DNA of 64,000 nt from Cladorrhinum sp. PSN259 (GCA_033725935.1 MU867061.1:992001-1056000); one strand, 5' to 3'. Numbered from the stretch's first letter, positions 20,227-33,166 are shown. Notes: a model not told the origin generated them from the letters alone. Program-made: numbers and translations.

Positions 20227-21866
20227 AGATATAAGTTGACAAGTCTATGACATATCTGACAAATACCAGGAAAAAAGAACCCGATAGCTCACATAGGGTT
20301 GACATGTCAGACATGAATGAAGGAGACAGGTGCACGACAGCAAAAGGGGCACCCTCTGGCTTAAGAGTCTTGAGCAGCAATGACTCGGAGCCGGCATCCA
20401 ATGATGCAGCGTCATCTCCCCTAGAATGGATGACCCAACAAACCATGAGTGGTGTTGATCTGCCCAAACCAGAACCAAGTGGGGATGAATGCGGCAAAAC
20501 GGCTGCTGGGGCATGGGGTTCTCCGGTCGATACTGTTTGGTGATGGTGCTAATTGCTGCCATCTTCCGGACCGAACCAGGCTGAGAGAAGAGTTGGTACC
20601 CATATGATTGGTTCTTCAGCAACATGGCGCTCCGTATTAGCACAAGTCCAAACCTTGAAGATGAAACTCGCAGGTCAAGGTTGGGCACTGACACCGGGAT
20701 GTCTATCAGGCTAGCCTGGACAATCGACGGCGCCAATGAGGCACCCTCAAAGACGTGCTTTGTTAAGCACCTCGAGAGGATGAGTATATCACCTCAGTGC
20801 CCCCCCCCCACCCTCGAGGAGCAGAATCTGATGGGATGGCTGTGGGCCCAAACTGTTTGCGTCTGCGGCAGGTGTATCTTGAAGCCATCTGGTTAACGGG
20901 TCGTTGAAGGGTTTCCCGTGTCTCGGCTAAGTTCTCTAGAACATCCAATGCTTGTTCGTAAAATTGGCAAACAGTGAGTGCGAAGTGTATCCCGGTATCT
21001 GGACCCTCAATCGGGTGCCGGCATCTGGCGTGGGACATGATCGAATTCCAACATACCAGTGGCGGTTTGCAACAAGCACAACATGATGTCTGAGGTGAAG
21101 GTTACCCACATCGGACCGGTGACAGGGGTGGCACGAACACACTGGAGCACATCGTGCTGAAGGATTACTGCAGAAGCGCTGGCGAACTGCATCAGACGTC
21201 GGGAGGAGGATGGAGAAGGTGGGATGGCTGTTTCCTAATCGGGAATAGAGGTTGGTGCTTGTCCCTGCCGCGCCGGCAATAACAACCCGGTCAGTGACAT
21301 GCAGGACGCTAAGATTATAGGGTGGGGGACACGGCAGCACAGCGGACGAGCTCTCTTACACCCCCAACTTTTCCTGATGATGCACCTCTCATTGAGCAAA
21401 TCTGGAAGGTGCGCTTCCATTTCTCTTCTGTGTCTCTTGGGATGACTTCGGTAAAAAGACTTATGATTTCTGCGCACCTCGAAAATGTCTTCTTGGTTCA
21501 AGACCTCCTCAAACAACATGTTCGATCCCAACTCGTCATCGTGGTACACGCACCATAAGCAGCCTTGGAATTTAATGTTTCAACAAACATCAAGCGAGGC
21601 AACCATGGCAAACAGAAGGATCGTTCTCGATGACGAGTGCAGGTTGATTAGATTGCAAGGGAGTATTCTATCAAGATCTTGCCTCGGTGACCAAACTTAC
21701 GACAGCGGATATTAAGCGGGTTGTATATTGCGGTCAGGGGTTCACTACCCCTCCCCCTCGTTACCCCCTCTCTTCGTTCACCTTCTTCTCAGACAGATAA
21801 AAGGGAATCTCTCAGGTTCATGACCAGCGTCATTATCTGGTTTCCCTTTATCGACACCCCTTCACG
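20227..21866. other. Intergenic: shared promoter of RGS-LOV and GH92 genes
   Basis: About 1.6 kb between divergent genes. It probably contains the 5' leader exon of the RGS-LOV gene. No other gene is supported; overlapping frames at 20245-20736 and 21235-21549 lack features. Confidence 0.5.
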
Positions 21867-24656
21867 ATGATGTTCATCCTTCTCTTCTGGCCCCTTCTGG
21901 CACTGGCGGCCGAGGAGGCTGCCTTCGACCCCCTTGCGTACGTTGATCCCCTCATCGGAGCCAGCAATGGAGGCAACGTCTTCCCCGGCGCATCCTTGCC
22001 ATATGGAATTGCAAAGGCGGTTGCCGATACCAACAGCACCAGCAACCAAGGTGGTTTCACTTTGGATGGATCAATGGTTACTGGCTTCAGTGGCATGCAT
22101 GACAGCGGGACCGGTGGCAGTCCGAGTCTAGGCAACTTCCCTCTCTTTGCATACACCAACTGCGCCAACGGGGATGTAAACCGATGCACCTTTCCAAAGA
22201 GAAGCCGCGCAGCGTTTGGTGGGTTCAGCAACAGCACGGTCACCGCAAAGCCAGGGACCTTTGGAATCACCCTTAATAGCGGGATTCGGGCAGAGATGAC
22301 CACAACTCATCATGTCTCCCTGTTCAAGTTCACGTTCCCAACACTCGGTTCAGACGGACAACCCGCCCAACCTCTTGTGTTCCAAGACCTGTCGGATCTC
22401 TCCGACTCGAGACAGGATAACGGCACCATCTCCGTGGATCCCAGAACAGGACGTATAACAGGCAACGCCCGCTTCCTGCCCAGTTTCGGTGGTGGCAATT
22501 ACGTCTTGTACTTTTGTACTGACTTCTCCGGAGCTGAGATTTTAGACAACGGTATCTTTGTTAACAGCAGAGCGAGCACTGCCGTCCAGAATTTGACCAT
22601 ATCTAGGGGCATTAATGGTTATCCTCTGCCAGGTGGCGCGTTTGTGCGGTTTAACTCAGGGGCTGAGCCCATTCTCGTCCGGTCAGCAACGAGCTACATC
22701 AGTGTGACACAAGCTTGCAGACATGCTGAGGAGGAAATCCCGGACTTTGACTTTGAGGCAATTTCAGGAGCAGCTACCGAGGCTTGGAGGGAGAAGTTGG
22801 CGCCCGTGAAGGTATCAACTGAGGGTGTCCCAGGTTCAACCTTGACCAATTTTTACAGTGGAATATATCGTACCATGATCAACCCCCAGAACATGACGGG
22901 GGAAAATCCGCTCTGGTCCAGCAATGAGCCATATTTTGACTCTTTCTATTGGTAAGAAAACACTGTATATATCCTAAACATGAAAAACGCTGACTTCCAT
23001 CTACTTAGTATCTGGGACCTCTTCCGCTCCCAGCTACCATTTCTCACCATCGTGGATCCATCTGCAGTTGCAGAGATGGTCCGGTCTCTAATTGATACTT
23101 ATCGACATACCGGATGGCTTCCAGACTGCAGAATGAGTTTGAACAAAGGATACACTCAGGTAGGAAGGCTTGAGAGGCTTATTAGCTTTTGTTCTGGTTA
23201 CTGACAATGTCAGGGCGGTTCCAACGCCGACAACGTACTGGCAGACGCCTATATAAAGGGTATCCATCAAGGTATCAATGTAAGCATTCATCTGCTCCCG
23301 CCCCCTCCTTCCAGCCCTGACACCATCAACAGTGGGAGGACGGTTACGCAGCTGTAGTCAAAGATGCCGAAGTTGAGCCCTACGACTGGTGCTGTGAAGG
23401 CAGAGGTGGTCTCGACAGCTGGAAATTACTCGGCTACATCCCAGTTCAAGACTTTGACTACAAAGGCTTCGGCACCATGACGCGCAGCATCTCCCGCACG
23501 CTCGAATATGCATACAACGACTTCTGCATCTCCCAGATCGCTGCGGGACTTAACAAAACAACCGACCAGGCAAAATACCTAGAATCAAGCGGCAACTGGC
23601 AAAACCTTTACAAAGCCGATCAAAACTCTTCTTGGTGGAACAGCACAGACACGGGATTCACAGGCTTCTTTCAGCCTCGCTTCCTCAACGGAACCTGGGG
23701 ATACCAAAACCCTTTGAATTGCAGTAACCTTGACTCTTTCAGCGTTTGTTCCCTCCAAAACACTGGCCGTGAGACTTTCGAATCCAGTATATGGGAGTAT
23801 GGCTTGTATGTTTCCCCCCATTTCCCCCCTTTCACCCTCATTACTGAAGATTCTCTGAAGCTTCGTCCCCCACGACCAAGCAACACTCGAAACCCTTTAC
23901 GGCGGCCCCGACAATTTCATCTCCCGCCTCGACTACCTCCACGACCAAAACATTACCTACATAGGCAACGAACCCGCCTTCCTAACAGTATTCCAATACC
24001 ACTACGCCGGACGCCCGGCTCTCTCCGCGCTCCGCGCACACTCATACATACCCGCCTACTTTGAACCAACTCCGGACGGTCTCCCAGGAAATGACGACAG
24101 CGGGGCAATGGGCTCGTTCCTCGCCTTCTCCATGCTTGGCTTATTCCCGAACCCAGGACAAAACGTTTACCTCATCGTACCTCCCTTTTTCGAGAGCGTG
24201 AACATCACTTCCCCCTTCACGAACAAGACTGCACGAGTTTTAACCCGTAACTTTGATGCAGGGTATAAAAGTATTTACATACAGAGTGCGACGCTGGACG
24301 GTGAAGTCTACACGAGATCGTGGCTCGATCATTCGTTCTTTACCGAGGGCAAAGAGCTTATATTGACACTGGGGAGCGAGGAGAGCGGCTGGGGCACGCA
24401 GGTGAAAGACTTGCCGCCTAGTCTTGGACGGTATACGGGGTTCGATGGAAGAAGAAACGGCACAGGGAGCGGGACAACGGGAGGAACGGGAGGAGTAGCT
24501 GTTGGCAACAATATGACCGCGACTAGGGCTAGAGATAGTATACTTAGAAAAAGGGGAGCAGTGGGAGTGGGGGGGCTGTCCAATCAAGGCGGCTTGGCTA
24601 TTAGAGATGATGAGACGGGGGGCGGAATGTTTTCACGAAGTTATTGGGGTATATAA
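21867..24656 (+). CDS. Secreted GH92 alpha-1,2-mannosidase
   Basis: Five exons, 21867-22951, 23009-23159, 23214-23279, 23333-23805 and 23861-24656, give 856 residues; all phases close. A signal peptide (MMFILLFWPLLALAAEE) is followed by the GH92 N-terminal beta-sandwich (YVDPLIGASNGGNVFPGA, GFSGMHDSG). The catalytic region has CIWDLFRSQ, GWLPDCRMS, GGSNADNVLADAY, WEDGYAAV, GNDDSGAMGSF and YIQSATLDG. These are hallmarks of calcium-dependent exo-acting alpha-mannosidases that trim alpha-1,2-mannose from N-glycans or mannan. Several NxS/T sites fit secretion. The C-terminus has a Gly/Thr-rich low-complexity tail (about residues 780-840) that goes beyond the usual domain end. No anchor is visible. 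Confidence 0.92.
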
Positions 24657-25596
24657 TAATATGATGAAACGAGGAAAAATGTACGATAGATATACGGTTT
24701 TGTCCTGCTTTTTTGAGTTCCAGAAACGACATGCATGGTCTAATGAAATCAGTTTGATGATATGGAAATGCGTTGATGACTTCCCAATTCATCAAACCTC
24801 AAAAACACGACATACAGGATCAAGTCGACGATTCTCCATGTAGGCGCAATGAAACCCCTCAGTAGTGATCCGGATGACATTGATGTGTTGAAGCGTGTAA
24901 ACAACCAATTCAAAATCATCACCATACACCAGAAAAAAAAAGGGGGGCCGCGGAATTTATCACTACCAAAAATACAATTAATGCCGCCCAGGGCCCCAAC
25001 GGCAAGATATAACACCTTCCTAGATGTGTACATTACAAATGCCCTACAGAGTTATCTTTAAAGCAACGTCAGACGCCAATATCTGGGGTATCGGATGCTG
25101 CGCGGTCATATGCCCTTGTCCATGTGATCATCATCAGCCTGATAATCAACAGGCCATGAAAAACCATACCACCCATTCCCCCCAAAACGCCGAAATTAGA
25201 CCACCGATATATCCTCCCACGCTTCCAGCCATATAAGATGCAAATCCTTTCACGCGTTATAATGCGTTTCACCATTTTTTGGACTGCCCAGGTAAACCAC
25301 CAACTCCATAAGCCTTGTCTTTGCTTTTTTTCTCGATTCCCATTTCCCCCCAATGATGCATCGTTGATTTATCACTGTCAACCCCATCATTTGCTGAAGA
25401 TAACTTCCTCTCTTGCACATAAACTCGAACATCAAAATCATCAAATTGACTGTTGAACCGCTTTGTCTGGCGATATATTCCCAAAGCAGGCAAGAAACAA
25501 CGCAAAACCTCTACCGCGGCCTGATAGGCTGCCAGCAAAACAACTCCCAGCCCGGGAACCGGAATGAGCGCAAGATAACAGACAAGGAACGAATAC
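24657..25596. other. Intergenic between convergent genes
   Basis: AT-rich 3' flanks. A 152-residue minus frame at 25269-25727 overlaps the end of the next gene and is regarded as its 3' UTR, not a gene. Confidence 0.45.
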
Positions 25597-27178
25597 TTAA
25601 TAGTCCTCCTCGTACGGAGAATGCATGACTCCGCAGTGATGGCAAACAAGCTCGTCCTCATCGTACGAATCCAGTTCATCGTCATCGTATTCCTTCGCTG
25701 CGATACGGGTGCCAGTCGTCCGGTCAAATTCGACCCACTCTCGTTCCTCCGATTCGCGATTCACCGGGACTCTCTTCCAAAGGGTACGGCGCGCTTTCCA
25801 GACCGTCGGCGGCGCGCCCTCTTCCTTGGGAGCGGCTGGTAAGTTGATAGAGTGATGATGATCGCGATGCGCCATGTGGTGAATGAGTGGAGCGGTATTA
25901 CCCTCCTTCTTTTGTGTCTCGGCGTATTCCTTTGCTAGGACCTTCCAGGCTCTCACAACCCTCATCCTCCACTCCTCAGTATCGCTTTTGGTCACACGGC
26001 GAAGAGAGCGGGCATTCAGAGAAAATGCAGTTTTGTGTTTGAGGAATAGACCGTCGTCCTTTATCATCCTCGCTAGTTGGGTCGATAGGTCAGCGCCCCA
26101 TGGACAATCTGTGATCCCGGTAATCTGGAGCTCGTTGAGGCTAGAGGCAAGGTCGTGAGATGCCAAGTTATGTAGAGCAGGCCCGCCGGGCGAGACCAGA
26201 AATTCCGGAGGGAAGTTCACTAAATCTATCCTCAGCCATTCTAATCCCGGAAGTAATCGGGGACGAGGCTGTCCCTTGACGTGGGCTGGGTCGAACGGCG
26301 GCCGTAGAGCATCAAGGAAATCAACAATTTGCAGCCACGTATAGCTTCGAAAACCTCTGCGAGCCAGTGTTGGCTCCTTGATCCTCGGAATGATGGGTAG
26401 GCTGATGTGTGCGCGTCTGGCAGGTTCGACCGGGTTTGGTGCAGTGTGCTTCCGGCCATCCTCGTCGTCATAGTACTTGGCGATGATGCGCATTGTAACG
26501 TGGTTGATGTTTTGACGGTGTTCTAGACCGATGTTGGAGAATTTTCGAAGAGCAGTATGGCTGGTGAAGACGAAGGTATTATTGGCCCACAGATAGCGGG
26601 AGCCCTCGACATGGTAGGCCTTGCAGGTGGAAAGAAAGCCAATCGCGATCTGGTTACCCCGTTTTTTCTCTTCACTTGTGAGACTGTCCTGGTCCAGTTT
26701 GGAGAGCGGATCAATGATCGGAAAGTCGCTGGTCATGGCATACTCCAAGATACGTAGCTGGATCTCGACGGGTAGACTCCTGGGCCGACGCTCCGATCGT
26801 GCACTACTCCTGCTACCTTTGACTCTTGCTGGACGCGATCGTGAGCCTTGCTTCACACCAGACCAGACGCTATCTGACCAGATTCCACGGTCGGAGTTAT
26901 CGGGATCGAGGATCAGCGATGGAGACCAAGAGATGCCATTTTCGCGCAGGAGTCTCTTCAACCGCAGGTTCTCGTCCTGCAGCTGTTGGTTTTGCTCCCT
27001 GAGTGGTCGGTTGAAATGAAACTCGGCCTCCTCTTCCTGATCACGCTGCTCATAAGGCGAGTGGATCTGTACCTGTGTCAGCACAGGTACATGGTCCAAA
27101 CAAGGCTTCATGAGAGAGGAGATTCACTGCAGTCGCCGAACCAAGGGTACTTACATCGTCATCGAGCCAATGCGCCAT
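25597..27178 (-). CDS. F-box-like domain protein with C-terminal Cys/His motif
   Basis: Two exons, 27178-27155 (MAHWLDDD) and 27066-25597, give 497 residues with an 88-bp GTAAGT intron. A start at an in-frame ATG at 27111 would be the unspliced alternative. A short coiled coil with leucine/glutamine heptads (REQNQQLQDENLRLKRLL) precedes a region beginning RSLPVEIQLRILEYAM, typical of F-box-like motifs. After it comes a domain common in fungal proteins of this type (FLSTCKAYHVEGSRYLWANNTF). The C-terminus is acidic and ends with CHHCGVMH plus an EEDY tail. Such proteins may act as SCF substrate receptors, but the fungal family is poorly studied and this role is inferred. Confidence 0.65.
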
Positions 27179-29255
27179 CTTGACGGCCGAGTGGGTGGAA
27201 TTTTTAAAATGTTGGGTCGTGTTGAGGGGAGATGGAAAGATGATATCTGCGCTCTAAGCCCTTGGTGAGTCTTGTTGAGTAATACCAGCACTGGAAGCGA
27301 TGATAAAAATTAGTGACAGTAAGCTGAGGGCCGTGGGTATCAGGCACGACAAAATTGCCGGGTGGCGAGTGAATCCATCTTTTTCAACCGGGAAGCTATT
27401 TTTCACAAGATAGGGCGGATGTAACAGACGTACCTTAAGTGCCGGCCCTGAGAAAAGGTGCGATTCTCGGGTGCTGCAGCCAGCTGTTGCGAGCAACAAA
27501 AGCCGCTCAACCGATGAGCCGGTCAGATCCGCGATGAAATGACGAGTCCACAGAAACAGGACGTGAAGGGCAGAAAAGAACTGGTCGATAATGCGCGCTC
27601 AAAGTCGAGAATGAGAGGTTTAAATAATCGTAAAACAGAAAAATTTGTGAATGCCTGGACTTGTGATTTTATCTACCGGTGGTAAGTGATGCAACAGCAA
27701 TTCAGTGGAGCGAATTCCAAACCACCACCGATAAGATAACTAGCAGACGCGCAATGCAGCGCTGCCGCACCATTCGAAGCCGTAGGCTGTAGCGAGGGAA
27801 GGTTTGAAACCCGAAGTCCGGAAATATGGGTTATCAAATGGCTGTGTTGTCGGGCAGATGAAGAGTTCACAAAAGTGAATGCTGCCAATTGAGGAGTAAT
27901 GCAGTGATGAAGGTCGCTGCCCGTGCACGCTGGAACGGGGATTGAGAAGGCCCAAAGGTCGCAAAAGTGCAAGGCCCCGCAGGGTTCCACTGCGGATTGA
28001 AGAAGCACGGATCATCAGAGGGCCCCCACGTTGCGTTTAAATCACCATGCAGTTGCCTCAGTGGGAAGGGACTTCCTTCCATGTTGGATGTCTTACGGCA
28101 CTCAACGACAGTGTGACAGCTCTGTTCGTTTTTTAATTAATCCATTGGTCCTTTTAATGCTTAAATATTCACCCTATTCCCTAGATTCCAGTCATGGATG
28201 CATCCGCCATCGAAGTTTTGGTTGTCATATCTGTAGCAGATACACGACAGACGTGATGATTACGGGTAAAAATCAGTCAAGGATGCATGAGAAGGATTCA
28301 GCGATCCATTGGAATGTTAAAACAGATGGGGTTCAAATGGTACCGAAGAAGACCAGGAAATATAATTTGTGGAAGGCATTATTTAGCTTCGTTTGGCAAC
28401 AGTAATTCCTTCAGTACATGTCTCTCCGGTACTTCTGAATTGGTACAGCCCTTTGGGTTTGCGGTTCGTTTAGCAACGACGTCATAAACCACCGGAACAA
28501 CCCCACTACGGTGACAGAGGCACTCATCCACAAGAGGTCGTCCGGCGTCGCTCTCTCGTCCAAGTGGCATGTGCACGAAAGAAAACAACCTCAGGGCAAA
28601 TTCGATCGCAAATAAGCCGAGATATTCATGGTGATCGAGAACTATCCTGAGAGAAGTATGTAACTGCTTGGTGGGTTAGCTCGGAACCTACCAATGTTCC
28701 TGGCTAGGCTTACAATTCAGGAAATATTCCCCGTCCTGACATTGCTGATCAGGACTTGCAGGTTAGTGCCGTTATCTTCAGGAGAGGCCCGGAGACTAGA
28801 ATCGGTATATACTACAAACGACTTTAACGTCTCTTCAAATGCCAAATGGGAATTAGTCAATTGCCCCGGATCGAAAACACTAAATAATTGGTTCCAAAGA
28901 CATGACATGGATCGACAGCTCCTGATCCCCAACTGAGACCCCTGACGTCAATGACCGATCCCTTAAATAGGCCAGCTGCTTTGTTTGCATATGACCCAAG
29001 CGGGCTGCCATAGTGCACGATGGCCATGCAATGATGAAATACCCAATTCAGGTACGCAGCACGGCAGTGACGGTCCAGGCTGGGGCTCTTACATCATGGG
29101 TCCGGACTGGGACTATTAGAGCTCAAGGGACTCTCCCCTTTCGTTCCCTTCTTTCTACTACAATCCAAACATCAACACCAACTTCAGATCGAATCAATTC
29201 TCGACAACCAATAACTCAATCCACCAAAAGAACCATCACAACCACAGCCGCTATC
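27179..29255. other. Intergenic: divergent promoter region, BLI-3 side rich in GATCGA
   Basis: About 2 kb without a supportable gene. Its right third carries a cluster of GATCGA elements and a CRE-like TGACGTCA, listed separately. Confidence 0.5.
28602..29192 (+). promoter_or_regulatory. Cluster of candidate light-response (GATCGA) elements plus CRE
   Basis: GATCGA occurs at 28602-28607 (minus strand), 28633-28638, 28869-28874, 28910-28915 and 29187-29192, with CGATCC at 28956-28961. TGACGTCA is at 28943-28950. GATC-containing motifs are the known binding type of the Neurospora White Collar complex, and TGACGTCA is the CREB/ATF palindrome. About 0.3 GATCGA hits would be expected by chance in 600 bp counting both strands. 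The downstream gene is a BLI-3 homologue, a family first known as blue-light-induced. Confidence 0.5.
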
Positions 29256-29930
29256 ATGTCTGACACCTTCTCCAACACGAACGTCAAGCACGCCGACCCT
29301 TACAAGGAGGCCAACACCGACTCCCAAGTTTCCCTTGAGCAAAAGATCCAGGACCTCAGCAACTTCATGCAAAGCTGCAAGTTCGGCATGATGACTACCA
29401 GAGATGCCAAGTCCGGAAAGCTGGTATCTCGATGCATGGCTCTCGCAGCTCAAGTATGCTTTGGCTTCAACCTCTCCCAAGTGAACAGCACGCTAACACA
29501 CGCCAATTAGGAGTCCGGTGGTATCGACCTTCTCTTCCACACCAACACCGAGTCTGGAAAGACAGACGATCTTGCAACGGACGATCACATCAACATCAGC
29601 TTCCTTGACAGCTTTGGCGAGTGGGCTTCAGTCAGCGGGACGGCCAGTGTCGTAACCGACCGCTCTCTGGTGAAGCAGCATTACCGTCCTCACCTCAAGG
29701 CCTGGATGGGAGATCTCGGTGACGGGGTCCATGATGGAAGCGAGAATGACCCTCGTATTGGCATCATCCGCGTCAAGATGATTACCGGTCACTATGCCAT
29801 CTCAGCCAAAAACATCCTCAGCAGAGTCGCCGAGGTTGCGCAAGGGACCATCACGGGAAAGCCAGCTCAGACGAACAAGCTTCGGGAGATCAGTGAGGAG
29901 GAGGTCAAGCAGTGGAGAGCGTCGCACTAA
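29256..29930 (+). CDS. bli-3: BLI-3-like pyridoxamine-5'-phosphate oxidase-fold flavoprotein
   Basis: Two exons, 29256-29453 and 29511-29930, with a 57-bp intron (GTATGC...CTAACAC...ATTAG) give 205 residues. The product starts MSDTFSNTNVKHADPY, has the split-barrel core (CKFGMMTTRD, SRCMALAAQESGGIDLLFHTN, DDHINISFLDSFGEWASVSGTA) and ends with a helical tail. This matches the general stress protein 26 / PNPOx-like FMN-binding family and Neurospora blue-light-inducible protein 3. It is expected to bind flavin; the substrate is unknown. The longer in-frame extension upstream of 29256 is less likely because it lacks conserved sequence. Confidence 0.88.
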
Positions 29931-30058
29931 GCAGGATTTCAGGGTTCTTTGTTGAAGTTTTATCTCATGTGGAAGATGTCAATCATCTCGATTAACCAAC
30001 ATTTTATAATACCCAGATGAACAAAAACTTGAGCGAATTGGTCAAGTCATATTTTAAC

Positions 30059-30990
30059 TTACTGCTTGCCCTGATACTCTGCCTTCCATATCCGGTCCCA
30101 GTTCTCCTTGTTAATGGCAAATTCCCGAACAAATTCGTGCTCCAACTCGTGCGTCCTCCTTCCCAAAAGAATCATGCTGTGCAGAGGGGGGCCGAGCAGA
30201 TCGTCAGCGTCGCAAAGCTCCTTCAGGGTGCCGGCAACAAATTTTTCAGTCTTGCCGCCAACACGAGCAGCGCCAATCGCCAGACTGTCCGGGCCATACA
30301 CTCCCTCGCCTTTCTCTTCCTCGATCTCAAGCATCTGGCTCGCGCAAGTACCAACGGTCATGTAACGCGGCGGCTCGTAGACTTTTCTCCCCCTAGCCAT
30401 GTTCTCCAAGCTCTGCTCCTTGACCTTGATATCCAACAGCATAAGGGTGTGGAGGCCAATACTCCTGTTCTCCTTCACTCGGTCGTAGAAGCTCGCGGGC
30501 CTCCAGTTGTCGAGGAAGAAGACCATGCTGACCGTCTGACCAAAGTTGTATAGCTGCAGACCCGCGGCGCCAATGCCGGACATGATGGAGGCATTGGGGA
30601 CCGTCCCAACGGGGATACCGAGCTCGCGCGCACGAAGGACAAGGTCGGTGTGGGTGGTTGCGCCAAAGGGGTCGCCGACGACGAGGAACGCCACGTCGAC
30701 GTTTTGCGCGTCGCGCAGGATCTCGTCGCTGTCTGACTCGACCATCTCGCGGTCGGCTATTACGATTGAGCGGCCATAGTAGTTTTCCTACTATATGTAT
30801 TAGCGTTAGCTCTCTCTCGACGGGAACCTGGAAAGACGAAAGGGTTGCGCCGTACGAGGGTGGCCTGGTCCACGAGAAGAATGCTGGTGTAGGCCTCGAG
30901 GTAGACGCGAGATGCCTTCTTGACAATTTCGAGACCCTTGACGGTGATATCGGTCTCGTCAGAGAGGCCGAGGCCAACAAGGTACAACAT
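30059..30990 (-). CDS. dph5: Diphthine methyl ester synthase (DPH5)
   Basis: Two exons, 30990-30856 and 30787-30059, give 287 residues, close to the ~300 usual for eukaryotic DPH5. The 68-bp intron has a GTACGG donor, GCTAACG branch and TAG acceptor. The junction restores TSILLVDQATL-ENYYGRSIVIADRE, colinear with yeast Dph5. The N-terminal MLYLVGLGLSDETDITVKGL and FLVVGDPFGATTH are the SAM-dependent tetrapyrrole-methylase fold signatures. The enzyme methylates the modified histidine of elongation factor 2 during diphthamide synthesis, in the cytosol. Confidence 0.93.
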
Positions 30991-32289
30991 AGTGAATCTT
31001 GTGGTGGTGGGGAGCTGGAGTTTGGGATTCGTTATCAGGAAAATGCTCAGAAGAAAATGGGGAAAAGTATTTGTTGGTTCTTGGGCGGCTTACGTAGATA
31101 CTTCTTTAACCCGTGGCCCCAACGTGTTTAAGGAGGTACTATACTAACAATTACCCCGCCAAAATCTGCCCCTCTTCAAAATTTCCATGGTTCCCAAGAG
31201 CTGCCCACATGTGCCAGGACAGGTCCCTGTCAACCTCCAGCCACTCTTGCAAACCATAAACAGTCAAGTTTTAGCAACAGATCCTACATCGTAAAGCCTG
31301 CAGAGTAAAAGAATCGTTATAGCAGAGGCGAGATGGAATTTTCTTCCTTTTTTTTTTTTTTTCCCAGCGATAAGCTATGCGTCTAAGAGCGGGGTTATAA
31401 AATATGAATAACAGAAGTCGAGGTAGCGAAAAGTGTAAAAGTGGAACCAAAAGAGGTCAAATCCAAGAGACGGTGCGAAAAATCGTTTACAGGAAAGATC
31501 AAGCCGGGAATATGGAGATGGATGATGCGAAGGTTGATGATGGGCAGGATGAGGACGACATAATGAATGCATATAGCAGTCACTATTCCTGGGAGTACAG
31601 TCAAGAAGTGTCAACAATAGTAGGAGATCTTCTCCGTTGATTTCCGTTTCATATGCACCTTGTACTTCGAATATAAAGACCCATTCTCAAGATCACAAAA
31701 GATACAGTAAGTCCGGCGTGTGCCATTGAGAACTTTTGGCTTAGTTCTCGAGGTGTTGGTTAACCATCGGTATATACTATGTATGGTAGCGTAGCAAGGT
31801 GATACAAATACCGAAAATATTGAGCGTCATGTCCTGTATAATACAGGATGCCCCATTCTCCTCTCAACACTCCAAACCACTTTCTCGAGTATGTCTTGGC
31901 AGCGCTGCAAGTGATCCACTCTTGCCGAAGAGCAGGGATGGGGCAGTGGGACTTCCGCGCCGCGCCGCTTTGAGCCTGGCTATCAGCGACCCCTCCATTC
32001 TGAGCTCTCGACTTCGTAGCAAACCACACTTGGGACCCTTTTCAAAGACTCTGTTGACCGTAGCAATAAAAAGAGACCAGACTCCCAACTCTATCTATAC
32101 CAAAGGCGACATTAGTTTGTTACCCAAGCCAGTGTGGCTTTTGCGACCCAGAACACTCCGACCCGCGAGACACATTAGCAAAGGAGTTGTTTCCGTCATA
32201 GACCGTCGAGTCGCCCTTCTTGTAGGACCCTCGAGGAAGGTTGCCTCGGTACTGATACCACCAGGAAAGCCATAGATAAGACACACACC
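30991..32289. other. Intergenic between divergent genes
   Basis: About 1.3 kb; a T-run near 31352-31370 and short chance frames only (for example 31404-31640). Confidence 0.45.
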
Positions 32290-32927
32290 ATGGCCAGTTC
32301 ATCTACAAGCTCAAAGGCCGCGGCGGCGCTCCTTACCCGGCAACTTAAGCAGATGCAGGCAGACCGAGACCTACCAGGGATCTCGTGCGGGCTGGTCAAC
32401 GACAACAACGTCTTTGAGTGGGAAGTGATGCTCATGATCAACGACGACTGCAAATACTATGGAGGTGCGTTTTGTTCGTTCCTAAGCAGCACGTATCATA
32501 TCATATTCTATTCTGTCTTCAAGCTAACACTTGCGCCTCCGTCTCTCTCTCCCCGAACATAGGAGGCAACTTCCGCGCCCGACTGAGCTTTCCATCAACA
32601 TACCCTCTAATGCCACCGAAACTCACCTTCCAAGATCCGATCCCATTTCACCCTAATATTTACCCCAATGGCGATCTCTGCATCAGCATTCTTCACCCAC
32701 CGGAGGACGATAAGTACGGATACGAGTCAGCCAACGAGCGCTGGAGCCCTGTCCAGACACCCCAAACCATTCTTCTCAGTGTTATCAGTTTATTTGAGGA
32801 CCCAAATGATGAAAGCCCGGCGAATGTCGAGGCAGCAGGATTGTTGAGGGCCGAGAGGGAGGGTCTGAATAAGGAGTATAGGAAGAGGTGTCGCATGATT
32901 GTGAGACAGAGTCTGGGGGAGGATTAA
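32290..32927 (+). CDS. Ubiquitin-conjugating enzyme E2, Ubc15/UBE2G1-like
   Basis: Two exons, 32290-32464 and 32563-32927, give 179 residues. The UBC fold shows YPLMPPKLTF, HPN (88-90), the catalytic cysteine in NGDLCISILH (Cys98) and the acidic-loop insertion PPEDDKYGYESANERW. This loop is characteristic of Ubc15/Ubc7/Cdc34-type E2s. LLSVISLFEDPNDESPAN and a basic C-terminal helix follow. Overall pattern is closest to S. pombe Ubc15. The segment MLMINDDCKYYGGGNF departs from the usual GP-(E/P)-(D/N)-T-Y-EGG at this position, where the Gly-Pro is replaced. Expected to accept ubiquitin from E1 and pass it with an E3. Confidence 0.9.
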
Positions 32928-33166
32928 GCTGGTATAGGCAATGGATGATCGGTCGGGCTATTTAAGTAAATGTCGGGCTTATACTGAGCTGCCTTTGTAG
33001 GAGAAGAAGATAAGGAGATAACAAATATAAGACAGCACACCACAAGTAAGGCGCATCTTTACCAAATAGGATATATACCAACAAGGAACGGATTCGAGAA
33101 TGGAAAACTATATGCAGCGTTTATACACAAAACAAACGATTCAAACCCTCCAAAATAATGGCACAC

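Noticed and set aside
20245..20736. 163-residue minus frame between RGS-LOV and GH92
   Set aside because: No features; most likely part of the RGS-LOV leader or promoter.
25269..25727. 152-residue minus frame at the end of the F-box-like gene
   Set aside because: Overlaps the 3' end of that gene in another frame; hydrophobic stretch is likely chance in AT-rich 3' UTR.
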